Source: Crotalaria pallida
Lineage: Eukaryota > Streptophyta > Magnoliopsida > Fabales > Fabaceae
Length of the DNA stretch: 64,000 nucleotides
Direction: 5' to 3'
Assembly: GCA_037953625.1 (NCBI GenBank)
Contig: CM075654.1
Location: 51,653,001 to 51,717,000, forward strand
Part shown: piece by piece, positions 11,626-21,691 of the stretch
Position numbering within the stretch: the stretch's first letter is position 1
How the letters are laid out: every line of letters begins with the position of its first letter
Position numbers and translations under genes: made by a program
The notes under the pieces: generated by a model
Told to the model about the DNA's origin: nothing
What the model saw: the letters and a program-made list of their open reading frames with translations, nothing else
The model's database searches: none

Positions 11626-12056
11626 GGAAGTCCTTAGTTTGTAATCGGGGTTGGTTGCTAGGTTGACACACATAGGCTAAAATCCTAAACGTCTCACCAG
11701 AGCAGACAAACGGAGAAACGCCATTGTAAAGAACCTCAGCCTTCCACCCTTTTTAATTTCAATGCAATCTTTACCTTTCCGTGCACTTTAAATTTCATGC
11801 AATTTATTTTACTGCACATTTTTAATCGCTTTCCATTTCGATTCCGCAATTTACTTCACTGCACCGTTTAAATTTCACCGCATCGTGTTCTTGGTATCGG
11901 TTTTACTTTACTCGCATTTATTGTTATTCTCAAACACCCAAAAATACCAAAAAGAAGGTGAAGTTCCTTTTACAAGATTACCACATAACCCGTCGTTACC
12001 CACACCCCACACATCACCGTCAGTTCGGCAGGCGTCGGACGAAAATCCCGCAAACA

Positions 12057-12232
12057 ACCTGTAGACAAATTATAACTTTTAATTTTAAAAAATATTATTA
12101 AAAAAAATTAAAGTTGTTTGCAGCAACGTGAAGAAGATGAAGAAGAAGGGGCAGTTCTCACCGTAATACAAACAACTTTAATTTTTTTTAATAATGTTTT
12201 TTAAAATTAAAAGTTATAATTTGTTTATAGGT
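12057..12232. mobile_element. foldback element with 63-bp inverted arms
   Basis: Arms 12057-12119 and 12170-12232 are inverted copies with about three mismatches. Outer ends read ACCTGTAGACAAATT and, inverted, ACCTATAAACAAATT. The 50-base spacer is G/A-rich. Possible 3-base duplications (ACA) flank it, but the left one is also the predicted LTR terminus, so the TSD is uncertain. This looks like a short foldback MITE of unknown superfamily. Confidence 0.7.
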
Positions 12233-12778
12233 ACAAAAGACTAATTTTTAATTTACTTTTTATGTTGGACTAAATTGCAAAAAACTAATTTTAACTACTT
12301 CAAATAATGACATGACATAGGTGGCAACTTCTTATTGGTTTAAGAAAAGGTTGCATAACAACCATCCAATTTTGGATTGCATGATAGAAAAATTCTACTT
12401 TTTTACACTTATTATTTTCTCCTATTTCATTTTCATTTTCTCTGTTTTTTTATCTTGCTTCATTAATACTTCATTCAATCTTTATTATAAATCATTTTTA
12501 GAAGATTTTCTAGATCCTAATTATAAGTTATTTTACATTTCTTATGCATTATTTATTGTTTTTTATCTTATTTTCCGGTATTAAAGACTTTGACTATCTA
12601 TCATTTTTTTTTCATTAATGAATGTGAACTTTCTAATGAAACTTGGAAAGGTAAATTTGTAATGTCAAAGCATTTTTTTTCCAAAAATCAAGAAAACTAA
12701 TTTCTAACATTGGTTTTTTAATCCGGTTAAACTCTACCTATTTTGTTATATGCATTTTTTATTGCTCTCAGGCTTTGT
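12233..12778. other. AT-rich spacer, no gene seen
   Basis: This AT-rich sequence has one hydrophobic open frame (12321-12584) of biased composition. I found no domain and no clear repeat structure. Confidence 0.6.
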
Positions 12779-12787
12779 TGATAATAA

Positions 12788-13073
12788 GAGTGAAGTATTA
12801 CTTTCGTCTCTCATATTTTTTAGACGGAATACTTTAGTCCTTCAAAATGTGGAAATTCGTTTTTAGTCCCTGATATTTTTTATATGGGACACCTAAAAAC
12901 CTCAAGATTTTTTTATGGAACAATTAAATCCGCAGTTAAGGCAGTTGGCATAATGGACGGAGGGACTTAAGTGTCCTATAAAAAATTTTCAGGGATCAAA
13001 AGTGAATTTTCACATTTGGGGGACTAAAGTGTCTCATCTAAAAAACATGAGGGACCAAAATGGTACTTCACTA
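12788..13073. mobile_element. Mutator-type MITE, 286 bp
   Basis: Terminal inverted repeats of about 50 bases begin AGTGAAGTA at both ends (left arm 12789-12840, right arm 13020-13072 inverted). The element is flanked by the 9-base direct repeat TGATAATAA at 12779-12787 and 13074-13082. A 9-base duplication fits the Mutator superfamily. The interior is non-coding. Confidence 0.85.
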
Positions 13074-13082
13074 TGATAATAA

Positions 13083-13970
13083 AGATTCGTTTTTACTTTT
13101 TTCTTCTTCAAATTTCAATTTTAGAGATGGTTGTCAAAGGAAAAAAAGTGTTGGCAACGATAGGGAGAGTAGTTTGAAAATACACTAACCCATACCAATC
13201 CCAAGGTATTCCATATTTCAATTTTTATTCCTTTATTTTCAAAGGTTTTATTCTTTTGAAAGGTTTAATTCTTTTCAAAGTTTTGATATTTTGAAATTTC
13301 GAATTACTGTGTAAGTACTTCTTTGACAGAAAAGGATTAAGGAGGCAGGTATAAAGATTCACGATGAAGATTACTTTAAAATGCATGGTTGTAAAGTTAA
13401 GATTAGAAAATGTTTTTTTTAATGCTATGAAACATCAGATTATCATGTTTGCCAATAGATTCTTCATTCTTGCTGAGTCTTTAGAAAGAAGTGCAATAAT
13501 ATTTTGTTGTGTTTCTATTTTTTAATCGGTAGACGGCTTATGAATGCATTACTTTCTCTTAGACAAAAAGAGTAAACAACAAGGCCCAATAAAATATATG
13601 TAGTTGGCTACTGAATGGAAACTCAATGTATTCTTTTCTTTTCTGATTAATTTGCGGGTTTCTTCAGCTTGTAATGGAAGGCTTTCAGATATGCCATGGG
13701 TCGGGTTTGGGGCAATTTTTACCAATCTTAACCTCGCATTCATAAACGTCAGTGAGGGTTCGGGTGCAGTTTTATGGAGAGTTATGATGAAAAAAATGAA
13801 ATCCAAACTTATCTCCGTCAGGTTCGGAGAAACTCGTGGATAACTACCCGTCCCATTATTTGAAATTGTTTTTTTAAATCATTTTTTCACTATTTCAAAC
13901 ATAAATCATATATGAAATTATATTTTGATTGAAATAATATTTTAAATTTCTTTTATAGCCAAATTATTTT
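13083..13970. other. AT-rich spacer, no gene seen
   Basis: Low-complexity AT-rich DNA. A short open frame near 13604-13843 has no recognisable domain and overlaps another on the opposite strand, so neither is called. Confidence 0.6.
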
Positions 13971-13974
13971 TTGA

Positions 13975-14105
13975 TTTTTTTTACGGGATAAGGGAAGGGG
14001 ATTTAAATCTACCAAATGGTGGTGCCCGGGAACGAACCCGGAACTTCCAACTCTCAAGCCTTTAAGACTTGGTACATGACCATGTGTGCTACATACACAT
14101 GTCAA
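13975..14105 (-). mobile_element. SINE-like sequence with tRNA-type B box
   Basis: On the minus strand a B-box-like GGTTCGTTCCC follows an A-box-like TAGCACACATGG at about 40 bases, the spacing of a tRNA promoter, and the sequence ends in an A-rich tail near 13980. Imperfect flanking repeats (CAAATTAT and CAAATAAT) may be target duplications. It does not fold as an intact tRNA. Confidence is limited. Confidence 0.4.
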
Positions 14106-14615
14106 ATAATAATTAAAAATTAAACTCAAGAGTTTATTTACTATCTTTATATAAAAAGACGCCTATTCAAGACACCACGTTTGTCGAAAAAATTTTCGAG
14201 GCACCACGTGTAACATCCCTAATTTTAATCCCTAATATATTTATAAGTTGTATTGACTTAAATAAATGTTTCTTAAAAATCAATTATTTAGCTGTGTATT
14301 TTTATAAAAATACATTATGTCAATTACGAAAATATATTTCATTTCTTTTATGTTCTAAAGTAAATTCATTTAAAATAGTTACCCTATATCAAAAATATAC
14401 TTTATGTGTTTTACTTTATTTTGATATATTTCATATGAATATATTTTATTGGAAATATTTATAAGTTTCTTACTTTATAATTTTTATTTTAGTATTTAAA
14501 TTGACTACTGGTATTTTGAGTTTTGAAATAAAAGAATAAATAAAATAAAATAAATAAATAAATAAAAGTGTGTATTAGTATATATGTTAGTACTTTTAAA
14601 ATAATACTAACATAC

Positions 14616-14676
14616 ACTAATAATAATAATAATAATAATGATAATAATAATAATAATAATAATAATAGTAATAGTA
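14616..14676. repeat. (AAT)n microsatellite in LTR X
   Basis: About 20 tandem AAT units with a few changes, just before the GC-rich leader segment. Confidence 0.9.
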
Positions 14677-14699
14677 TGAATAAAAAAATAAAATAAAAA

Positions 14700-15290
14700 G
14701 GAGAAGGGGGTTCACGAAGAACCCCAACTCCCTCTTCTTCTCCAAGGGCTAAACCATCGGCCCTAATTCGTTCCTCCCTCCCAACTCCTTCTCTCCCGCC
14801 GCCGGCCGCTAGCCACCATCACCACCGCCCTGTTCTCTCTCTATCTCCCTGGTCATTGTTTCCTTCTCAATTGGGCTCTCTCTCTAGGCGCGTCTCTCCC
14901 TCCTCCGTCCCGGTCTCTCTCTTGTTTCCGTAGAGTCTCTCCGCCGCGCCTCACCAACGACCGCCGCCGCTTGCTACCGTGTGGAGCTGCCCCTTTTCCT
15001 CTTCCTCCATCCCGTTCGCGCGTGCCTCCCCATGGACCAGGAGGTCACAGTTCGCGTTCTCCCCGCCGGTGATGGTTGTTGTCGCCGCCGGTCATGGAGG
15101 CCACGCTGCTGCCATTGTTTGATGCTGTAGCCATGGAATCACACCGCCACCACTTTCCTCTCCCCGATGCATGTTGCTGCTGCTAAGGATCGTCACCGAC
15201 GCCGGTATCGTCATCCTTGTTACCTGGGCCAGCCGTTCCTTTGTGCTTTGAACCGGGTCGACCGAACCGGCCTTCAAAATCATGTTTGAG
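14700..15290 (+). other. GC-rich leader segment of LTR X
   Basis: A stretch rich in CCGCC and CTCTCC sits inside an otherwise AT-rich LTR. It looks like a transcribed 5' leader and has no long ORF on the plus strand. A possible donor follows it (GAGG|GTAAAT near 15289) and a possible acceptor lies near 16095, so an additional upstream intron is conceivable. Confidence 0.4.
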
Positions 15291-16904
15291 GGTAAATCCT
15301 TATTACTTCTCTAACTGCTCTGTGTTATGTTTTAATTTTTATATTAATATTGATTTTAACGTTATTGGTAACAATTACTTAGTATGAATTTGTTTTAGAA
15401 ATTAAACTCTATTATAGTTTATATTGATTTTAATTATATTGTTAAGGATGACGATTTTAATTATTTACTTTGATTTGTAATAACGTCGAATTAAACGTTA
15501 TGTCGAATTATGAGTCTTGGAAGTGTTTTTGTTAAATGCGTTGGATTCCTAAGTAATTGGGTTGTTGGTTAGTGAGCTGGAATGTCCCTGAACTAACAAC
15601 AAACCAATTAAATAGGAATCCGGTATATACTCGGCATAACGTTAATTCGAGTTAAAGCATTGAACATTAATTTCAAACTGAAGGGAAGTATAATTGTTTT
15701 AATGTTGTAATGGTAACTTGGATTTATTTTTGAACCGAGAACGCTTTCTTTTAGTTCGGAATTAATAGTGTCAAATAAAAATCTTTGATTTTGTGGTTTC
15801 AAAACTAAAACTAATTAAACTTTAATGAATTTTTGATAATTATATTAGTTTCGAAAGTTAGCGTATTTTCAATAAAAAGCTATACTATTTCATTGAGAAG
15901 ATAATGATCTTAATTTGAAATCCTATGTTATTTTGGTTTGTAAATTATAATTAAATGCTTTTCGATAAGAAACTACACTATTTTATTAAGAAAACAACGA
16001 TTTTAATTTGAAACTTCATGTCAATTGTTGTGGTTTCAAATTGAGACGACTTCGGCACATTAAATTGATTTCTAATTGATTTAATACTATAGTCAGATGA
16101 TGAAGGGCTTTAGGACCAGCTAGAATGCGAGCAACGAACCGCGTAATGCCGTGAGTAGAAACAGGATCTCCTCGTCGTGCCTCGAAACAGGTTCTGATAG
16201 AACCCTAAGGTAAGGGGTTTATTGCCGCACGGTGGTTGTGTAACTAGTATGTGTGTGCGTGTTGAGATTAATTGGTTTGTGTAGTTGATATTAGGAATTG
16301 ATATTTATGCATTATAATATGAATTGATGATTTATTGTGCTAAGTGATTAATTGATATATATATGTCCTGATTATTGTGTGGTGAACTGCTAAATGCTAA
16401 TTGAGACCATGAATTAGGTGTAATTGTTGGAAATATGAGAATGTAATGTATGTACTGAATTATGTGAATTAATTGGATAATGATATGTTTCATAATATAA
16501 GTATTAAATATATTGAATGGGGTATGTATGTTGTGATTTAGAGATTGAGTGAAAAAGGAAAGGAGTGGACAAAGGAGTGCGCTTTGAATTTGATAGTAAC
16601 ACATAGATAAAGACTTAAGGGAAATAAATTGGGGAAAATAGGAAGTGTATTGAGAAAATGATAGTGAGTAACTATATGGGAATAGATTAGTTGGTGTAGA
16701 AGAGGAAAAGAGGAAAATGAGAGTAGAAGGAAAATGTGTTAGGCGAGGGCGGACTAAAATTGATAAAAAGGAAAAGAATGAATAATGAAAAAGGGAACTC
16801 CTAGCGCTCAGTACCGTACGGCTGGCTGGGGCTGGACTACCTAATTAAAAATGGAATTGAAAAAGAATAAAAAGAAAAGAAAAAGAGAATATTGGTATGC
16901 GGTT

Positions 16905-17235
16905 TGGATCCTGTAAGACACACGGTGGGGTGCAATAAGTCGGGTGCGCAACACCTGCAATAAGCCGCTGGCTGGTACGTGTGCAAGGGTTGAGTTAGAC
17001 GTGCGGCCTTTGGGGATCCGTACGCATCGGTAAGACGAAACCAAAGGTGGGTCGCAGTGGCAAACTCGCATAGCCAAGGATTTTGTGGCATTCTGGCCGT
17101 GTAAGACACGCTCTCGGGTGCAGGAAACGTAAGTCGCCTTGGCAGAGTGCGCAGTGGTTGAGTTAGACGTGCGGCCTTTGGGGATCCGTACGCTTCCGTA
17201 AGACGACACCAAAGGTGGGTCGCAATAGTGAAACC
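16905..17235. repeat. two-copy tandem repeat in LTR X intron
   Basis: Two diverged copies of about 150-180 bases share GTAAGACAC near the start, GAGTTAGACGTGCGGCCTTT in the middle and CCAAAGGTGGGTCGCA at the end. Confidence 0.8.
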
Positions 17236-17611
17236 ACAAATATCCCGAAAAAGTAAAAAGAAATGGAAAAGAATAAAATAAAATAAAAAGGAAAAGAGAA
17301 GGAAGTTGAGAAGGTGATGAGTGAGATGGAGAAATGAGAGATAGAGATTAGAATTAGTTAACTTGACAAAATAGGAAGAATGTGAGTAAAGTGTAGGAAC
17401 GGAAGAAGAATTGAGAGTTTAAGTTTAGGTGAGGGTAGAAAGTTAAGTGAACGGAAATAGAATAGGAGTTGACATTAATTAGGGAATGTGAATAATTTGG
17501 AGATGTTTGTGTTTGCAGTGAATAGGTGATTGGGCGTGATATATTTGCATTACTTGGTTAATTGCTAATTGTGTATGACTTGGCTTGTATTATGCATTAC
17601 TAGTTCGTGCA

Positions 17612-17616
17612 ATTCT
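17612..17616. repeat. target-site duplication ATTCT (left)
   Basis: ATTCT directly precedes the left Sirevirus LTR and recurs at 23263-23267 directly after the right LTR. Confidence 0.92.
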
Positions 17617-17969
17617 TGTAAGATCCATGAAGAATGTTTTGATAAATGCCAAAAGGTTTTGAACAAGCTACAAATGTGTTGATCAAGTTCAAGCTCAACA
17701 AGCAACAACAAACATCAAGTTATGAAGAGAGAACCAACTCATGAAGACTTAGTTTGGTAGTTTATGTTTTATTGTTTTATCTTTTGCCTCACAAGTCTTT
17801 TAGTTTATGAGTTTGGGTAGAGTTTATTAGAGGGTAGTGAATCTCTTTTGATTGCATGATTTTATCATATTTTGAGTATTCACTTTGCCTAAAATCAATA
17901 GGTGGCTTAAAGGTTTGAAAGAAAAGGTTTAGTTTTTTGAGAAAACAAGTTTTAAGTGATTTTTAATGT

Positions 17970-18150
17970 TAATAATCGATTAACAGATTTTGATAATTGA
18001 TTAACAGTGTATTTTGAACTGATAATCGATTAACAAACTTTTGATAATCGATTATCTGAACTTTTACTCGAGTAAAACCTTTTTCACTCGAGTGAAATTT
18101 ATGCAGCTTTCGTATTACTCGAGTAACACTTATTTTACTCGAGTAAACAG
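17970..18150. repeat. adjacent ATCGAT and CTCGAG palindrome arrays
   Basis: AATCGATTA units are followed directly by ACTCGAGT units, about 20-25 bases apart. The copy in the right LTR is at about 22045-22222. Confidence 0.85.
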
Positions 18151-19049
18151 GGTCTGTAACTGTTTTAAATACGTTTTTCACTTCTCAAAAGCCATTCTAA
18201 GTGCTCCAACTTTTGGGTATTCTATATAAACCTTTTCCTAATCATTTCTATCAACTAGAATCATTTTGATACACAATTTTACAAAGAATCAAAGCCACAC
18301 TATTCTCTCTCACTCTCTCAAGATCAAAGCTCTCATTTTTATATTCTTTGATCAAGAACCTTGAATCTCTCATGTTGATCTTTTCATAGCTTTTGAAAGA
18401 GATTCATAGGATTGTTATTGTTTTTCATTTTGAGTTGTAATCATTGCAAGAGGCAAACATTCTACAACATTGGAAGCCTTGATTTTGTGGAATCAAGCAA
18501 AGTTATTTGGAAGCCTTGGTGAGGCATTTCATCAAGCACTTGGAAGCCTTGTTGAAGAACAAGCAATTGGAAGTCTTGTGAGTGAAGCAAGCAATTGGAA
18601 GACTTGTTGTGGGGTATCGGCAAGCAAGAGAAGAGGTTAGATTAGATATCAATAGGGTTACAAGGCAAGGGTGTGGTATCCTTTGTAGGCTAGCAAGAAG
18701 GAAGTCTTGTGAGGCATTTACTTGTAATTTGAGAAACTCTAATTCCTCATAGTGAAGAATCTCTCTTGGTTGAAGAGGGGACTGGAGTAGCTTTCAAGTG
18801 GATGAAAGTGAACCAGGATAAATCCTTGTGTCTCTTTTATTTTCATTCCTTGTATTTCATTAATTCATTAACATTTGCATTTTTAGGTTAGAATTGGGGT
18901 TTTCTTAATTCTACTCAATTGATCTAAAATTGCATGTTAATATTACTTGAAATTGTTCATATTAATCATTCATAATTTGTTGAATCATCATAGCATTGTT
19001 ATTCTTGAAGAACTCCATTGAAAACTAAGTTTTAAATTGAATTTTACCC

Positions 19050-19245
19050 AGTTTACTCGAGTAAAGTTCTTGTCACTCGAGTAATCTGCTTTCAGTTTAT
19101 AAACATTACTCGAGTAGGTTTTCTGTTACTCGAGTGATTTAAAATTTGCTTTCGTAATACTCGAGTGATTTGCTGAATACTCGAGTGAAATTATTTTTGG
19201 TTGCGTATTACTCGAGTGAAGGCTTGAGTTACTCGAGTAATCTGA
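19050..19245. repeat. ACTCGAGT array in left-LTR-specific 3' region
   Basis: About eight ACTCGAGT palindromes occur in roughly 200 bases. They are absent from the right LTR of the same element. Confidence 0.85.
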
Positions 19246-19376
19246 ACTGAATTCTTAAGAAAATTTATTTTCATAAAACCATTCTCTTAGGTGGACGAAA
19301 AATCTGTAATAAGGCTTCAATATTCTATTCACCCCCCCTCTAGACTATATTGAGTCGCTTGTTGGTTTTCAACAAT

Positions 19377-19388
19377 TGGTATCAGAGC
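19377..19388 (+). other. primer-binding site, initiator Met-tRNA (Sirevirus)
   Basis: TGGTATCAGAGC lies two bases after the left LTR. Confidence 0.92.
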
Positions 19389-19444
19389 TCGGTCGAAAGA
19401 CACGAGCATAGAGCTTTTTCGTTAAAGATCCTAAGGAAACTACA

Positions 19445-21226
19445 ATGGGTTCTACGAATCCTTTTGGTGGTGAAGGTGCTTCAATTAATCGCCCTCCTAT
19501 GTTTGGTGGAGAGGGTTATGGTTATTGGAAAATTAGGATGAGAATCTTTATAGAAGCTATAGATGTGAACATTTGGGAAGCCATTGAAATTGGTCCTTAT
19601 ATTCCCTCAAAAGATGTAGAAGGTGTGCTTACACTTACTCCCAAAGATAAGTGGACCGATGATGATAAAAGGAAAATTCAATATGATTTAAAAGCAAAGA
19701 ATATCATCACCTCCGCTCTATCTTATGATGAGTTCTTTAGAGTCTCCCAATGTAAAGATGCCAAAGATATGTGGGACACCTTGCAAGTCACACATGAAGG
19801 CACTAGTGAAGTTAGGCGTGCTAGATTGAATTCTTTGATGCATGAATATGAATTGTTTCATATGTTGCCTAATGAATCTATATGTTTTATGCAAAAACGT
19901 TTTACTCATATTGTTAATCATCTCATTGCTCTTGGTAAAACTTTCTTGAATTGTGAACTTGTTAACAAAGTTTTAAGATGTCTAAGTAGGAAATGGCAAC
20001 CCAAGGTTACCGCAATTGTTGAATCAAAGGACTTGGACACCATGGACTTAGCAACACTTTTCGGAAAGCTACAAGAACATGAAATGGAGCTTGGACGTTT
20101 GCAAATGCATGAAGAGTCGGATAAGTACAAAGAGAGAAAAGGAATTGCTCTTAAAGCTCAAAGGTCATATAAAAAGGAAGAGAGTTCCGATGATGATGAT
20201 AATGAAGATTCCGATTCGGACATTGATGAAGAGGAGATGAAGCTTCTACTAAGAAAGTACAATAAAATTCTAAGGAGAAAAGGAAGGTTGAATAAGGACA
20301 AAAGTAAAGAGAAGGATCCCCCACACTACAAGACCAAGACTTCAAAAGAAGGTGTAGTTTGCCATGAATGTGGAAAGCGCGGTCATCTCAAGTACTCATG
20401 CTCTAGGTATCTCAAGAAGAAGGAGAAAGAAAAGAAAACTAAAAGGGCATACATAGTTTGGAATAGTGATGATGAAAAAGACAAGAAAAGCCAATCAAAT
20501 AGTTCTTCGGATGATGAAGAAGCCGCTTGTCTCAACTTGATAGCTCTAGTAAATGAAGAGGAAAGCTCAAATGATGAATCAAGTGAGCAAAGTGACGAAA
20601 GCGATGTAAGTCTTACTAAATTCGAAATTTCTTCAAATTATGAAATGTTATATAATGCTTATGAAGAAATGCATAAACAATTTAAGAAACTAGCTTTGAA
20701 AAACATTGAAAGGAAGAAGCTCATTTTGAAACATCAACAAGAGATTTTAGAACTTCAAAAACAAGTTGATGAGCTTAATCTTCAAAATGAAACTCTTGAT
20801 CTTATATATGCTAGTTCTTCTTGTGATTGTGCTAGTAGATTGAATAATGTGGTTGATTGTGAGGATTGCAAGTTGCTTAAGGATGAAAATGCTATTTTGA
20901 AAAATAAGCTTGCAAGTTTCACAAATGGTGATATTAGATTGCGCACATTGTTAAATTTTCAAAGAGAAAATTCAAACAAGTTTGGTTTGGGTTATACTAA
21001 TGCTAAGAGTAAATCTCATAGAAATGTTGTTGATTTTTCAAAGGTTGATTTTTCAAATGCACCAACATGTTTCTATTGTGGTACTCATGGACATACTTCA
21101 AATGTATGTTATATTAAAGTGCATGGTATACCTAAAGGAGATTTTGTTTGGATGAAAAAGGGTGAGAGTCCCTACACTAACAAAAATGGATCCAAAACCA
21201 TTTGGATACCAAAAAGCAAAGCATGA
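19445..21226 (+). CDS. gag: Sirevirus Gag polyprotein (593 aa)
   Basis: This is the capsid/nucleocapsid protein of a Copia element, which assembles cytoplasmic particles and binds genomic RNA. The N-terminal 200 residues show the DUF4219/UBN2 pattern (GYGYWKIRM near 24-32, then the KDMWDTLQVTHEGT block near 106-119). An acidic Ser/Asp-rich region follows (about 245-270). Two CCHC zinc knuckles are intact: CHECGKRGHLKYSC near residue 310 and CFYCGTHGHTSNVC near 541. Between them is a coiled-coil-like Lys/Glu/Leu-rich stretch (about 400-460). The start at 19445 lies 56 bases after the primer-binding site. The ORF is undamaged and closes with its own stop, with no protease, integrase or reverse transcriptase behind it. 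It may supply Gag to relatives or simply be retained for packaging. Confidence 0.9.
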   Translation: MGSTNPFGGEGASINRPPMFGGEGYGYWKIRMRIFIEAIDVNIWEAIEIGPYIPSKDVEGVLTLTPKDKWTDDDKRKIQYDLKAKNIITSALSYDEFFRVSQCKDAKDMWDTLQVTHEGTSEVRRARLNSLMHEYELFHMLPNESICFMQKRFTHIVNHLIALGKTFLNCELVNKVLRCLSRKWQPKVTAIVESKDLDTMDLATLFGKLQEHEMELGRLQMHEESDKYKERKGIALKAQRSYKKEESSDDDDNEDSDSDIDEEEMKLLLRKYNKILRRKGRLNKDKSKEKDPPHYKTKTSKEGVVCHECGKRGHLKYSCSRYLKKKEKEKKTKRAYIVWNSDDEKDKKSQSNSSSDDEEAACLNLIALVNEEESSNDESSEQSDESDVSLTKFEISSNYEMLYNAYEEMHKQFKKLALKNIERKKLILKHQQEILELQKQVDELNLQNETLDLIYASSSCDCASRLNNVVDCEDCKLLKDENAILKNKLASFTNGDIRLRTLLNFQRENSNKFGLGYTNAKSKSHRNVVDFSKVDFSNAPTCFYCGTHGHTSNVCYIKVHGIPKGDFVWMKKGESPYTNKNGSKTIWIPKSKA

Positions 21227-21409
21227 TTGTTTTTGTAGGTATGATTGAAGAGCAAAAGGACTTTCATGTGATATTCATTCATTTGCTACTTCAATTGGTA
21301 TCAAGGAGAAAATTCTACAAATTGGTGTTATTCTATTCATGCTTTGGTTATATTTCTTCTATTTTGGCTTAGATCTTATTTCAATTGGTATATATTTCTT
21401 TTTGATAAT

Positions 21410-21691
21410 GCCAAAGGGGGAGAAATATGATGTTTTGAAACAAAGGGGAGAAATAATTTTTTTAAATGGTATGTTTGGAGAAAGGTTGTTTTGTTGTTTT
21501 TATATAGGTTGAGCAAAGTTGTTGAAGATAGGGGGAGAATCAAGCTTACTCAATTGGATTTCAAATGTCAAAAGCATAAATTGAGGGGGAGCAAGAGTCT
21601 CACCAAGTGATCAAATGGTTCAAGCATCAACAACTTCAATGAACTTCAAATAATTTCAAAACATGTTTGTCATTTTCAAAAAGGGGGAGAT
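21410..21691 (+). other. multiplied polypurine tracts
   Basis: At least five AAAGGGGGAGA-like blocks (near 21413, 21443, 21523, 21580 and 21681) precede the right LTR; the last one abuts it. Multiplied polypurine tracts are known from the Sirevirus lineage. The intervening sequence is non-coding. Confidence 0.75.

Larger units (their letters stand above)
10401..12056 (+). repeat. 3' LTR of a Tat/Athila-like Gypsy element
   Basis: The start TGTTAACGGG and the end CCCGCAAACA form near-perfect inverted termini. The interior looks like an LTR: repeat-rich U3, TATA boxes at 10772 and 11618 on the plus strand, and a downstream stretch ending in T/C-rich leader sequence near 11760-11940. The partner 5' LTR, primer-binding site and gag-pol are not in the window and must lie left of the LARD, if they exist. 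The open frames inside (for example 10792-11124 and 11211-11666) have no recognisable domains and I do not call them genes. Confidence 0.65.
17617..19374 (+). repeat. left LTR of the gag-only Sirevirus (1758 bp)
   Basis: It starts TGTAAGATCC and ends GGTTTTCAACA. It contains TAATCGATTA-type palindromes at about 17970-18055, ACTCGAGT palindromes at 18065-18150 and a second ACTCGAGT array at 19050-19245. The 3' part after 18826, with its second array and the CACCCCCCCTCTAGAC motif, has no counterpart in the right LTR. Confidence 0.9.

Noticed and set aside
10792..11666. Two plus-strand frames (110 and 151 codons) inside the Tat-like LTR
   Set aside because: Both are within the LTR, have opposite-strand overlapping frames and no recognisable domain. 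I cannot support them as genes.
12321..12584. 87-codon hydrophobic plus-strand frame
   Set aside because: Phe/Ile/Leu/Tyr richness follows from T-rich DNA. No start context, homology or promoter supports it.
14020..14100. Possible tRNA gene (minus strand)
   Set aside because: Box B is present, but the acceptor stem and anticodon arm do not pair. A SINE-like origin fits better.
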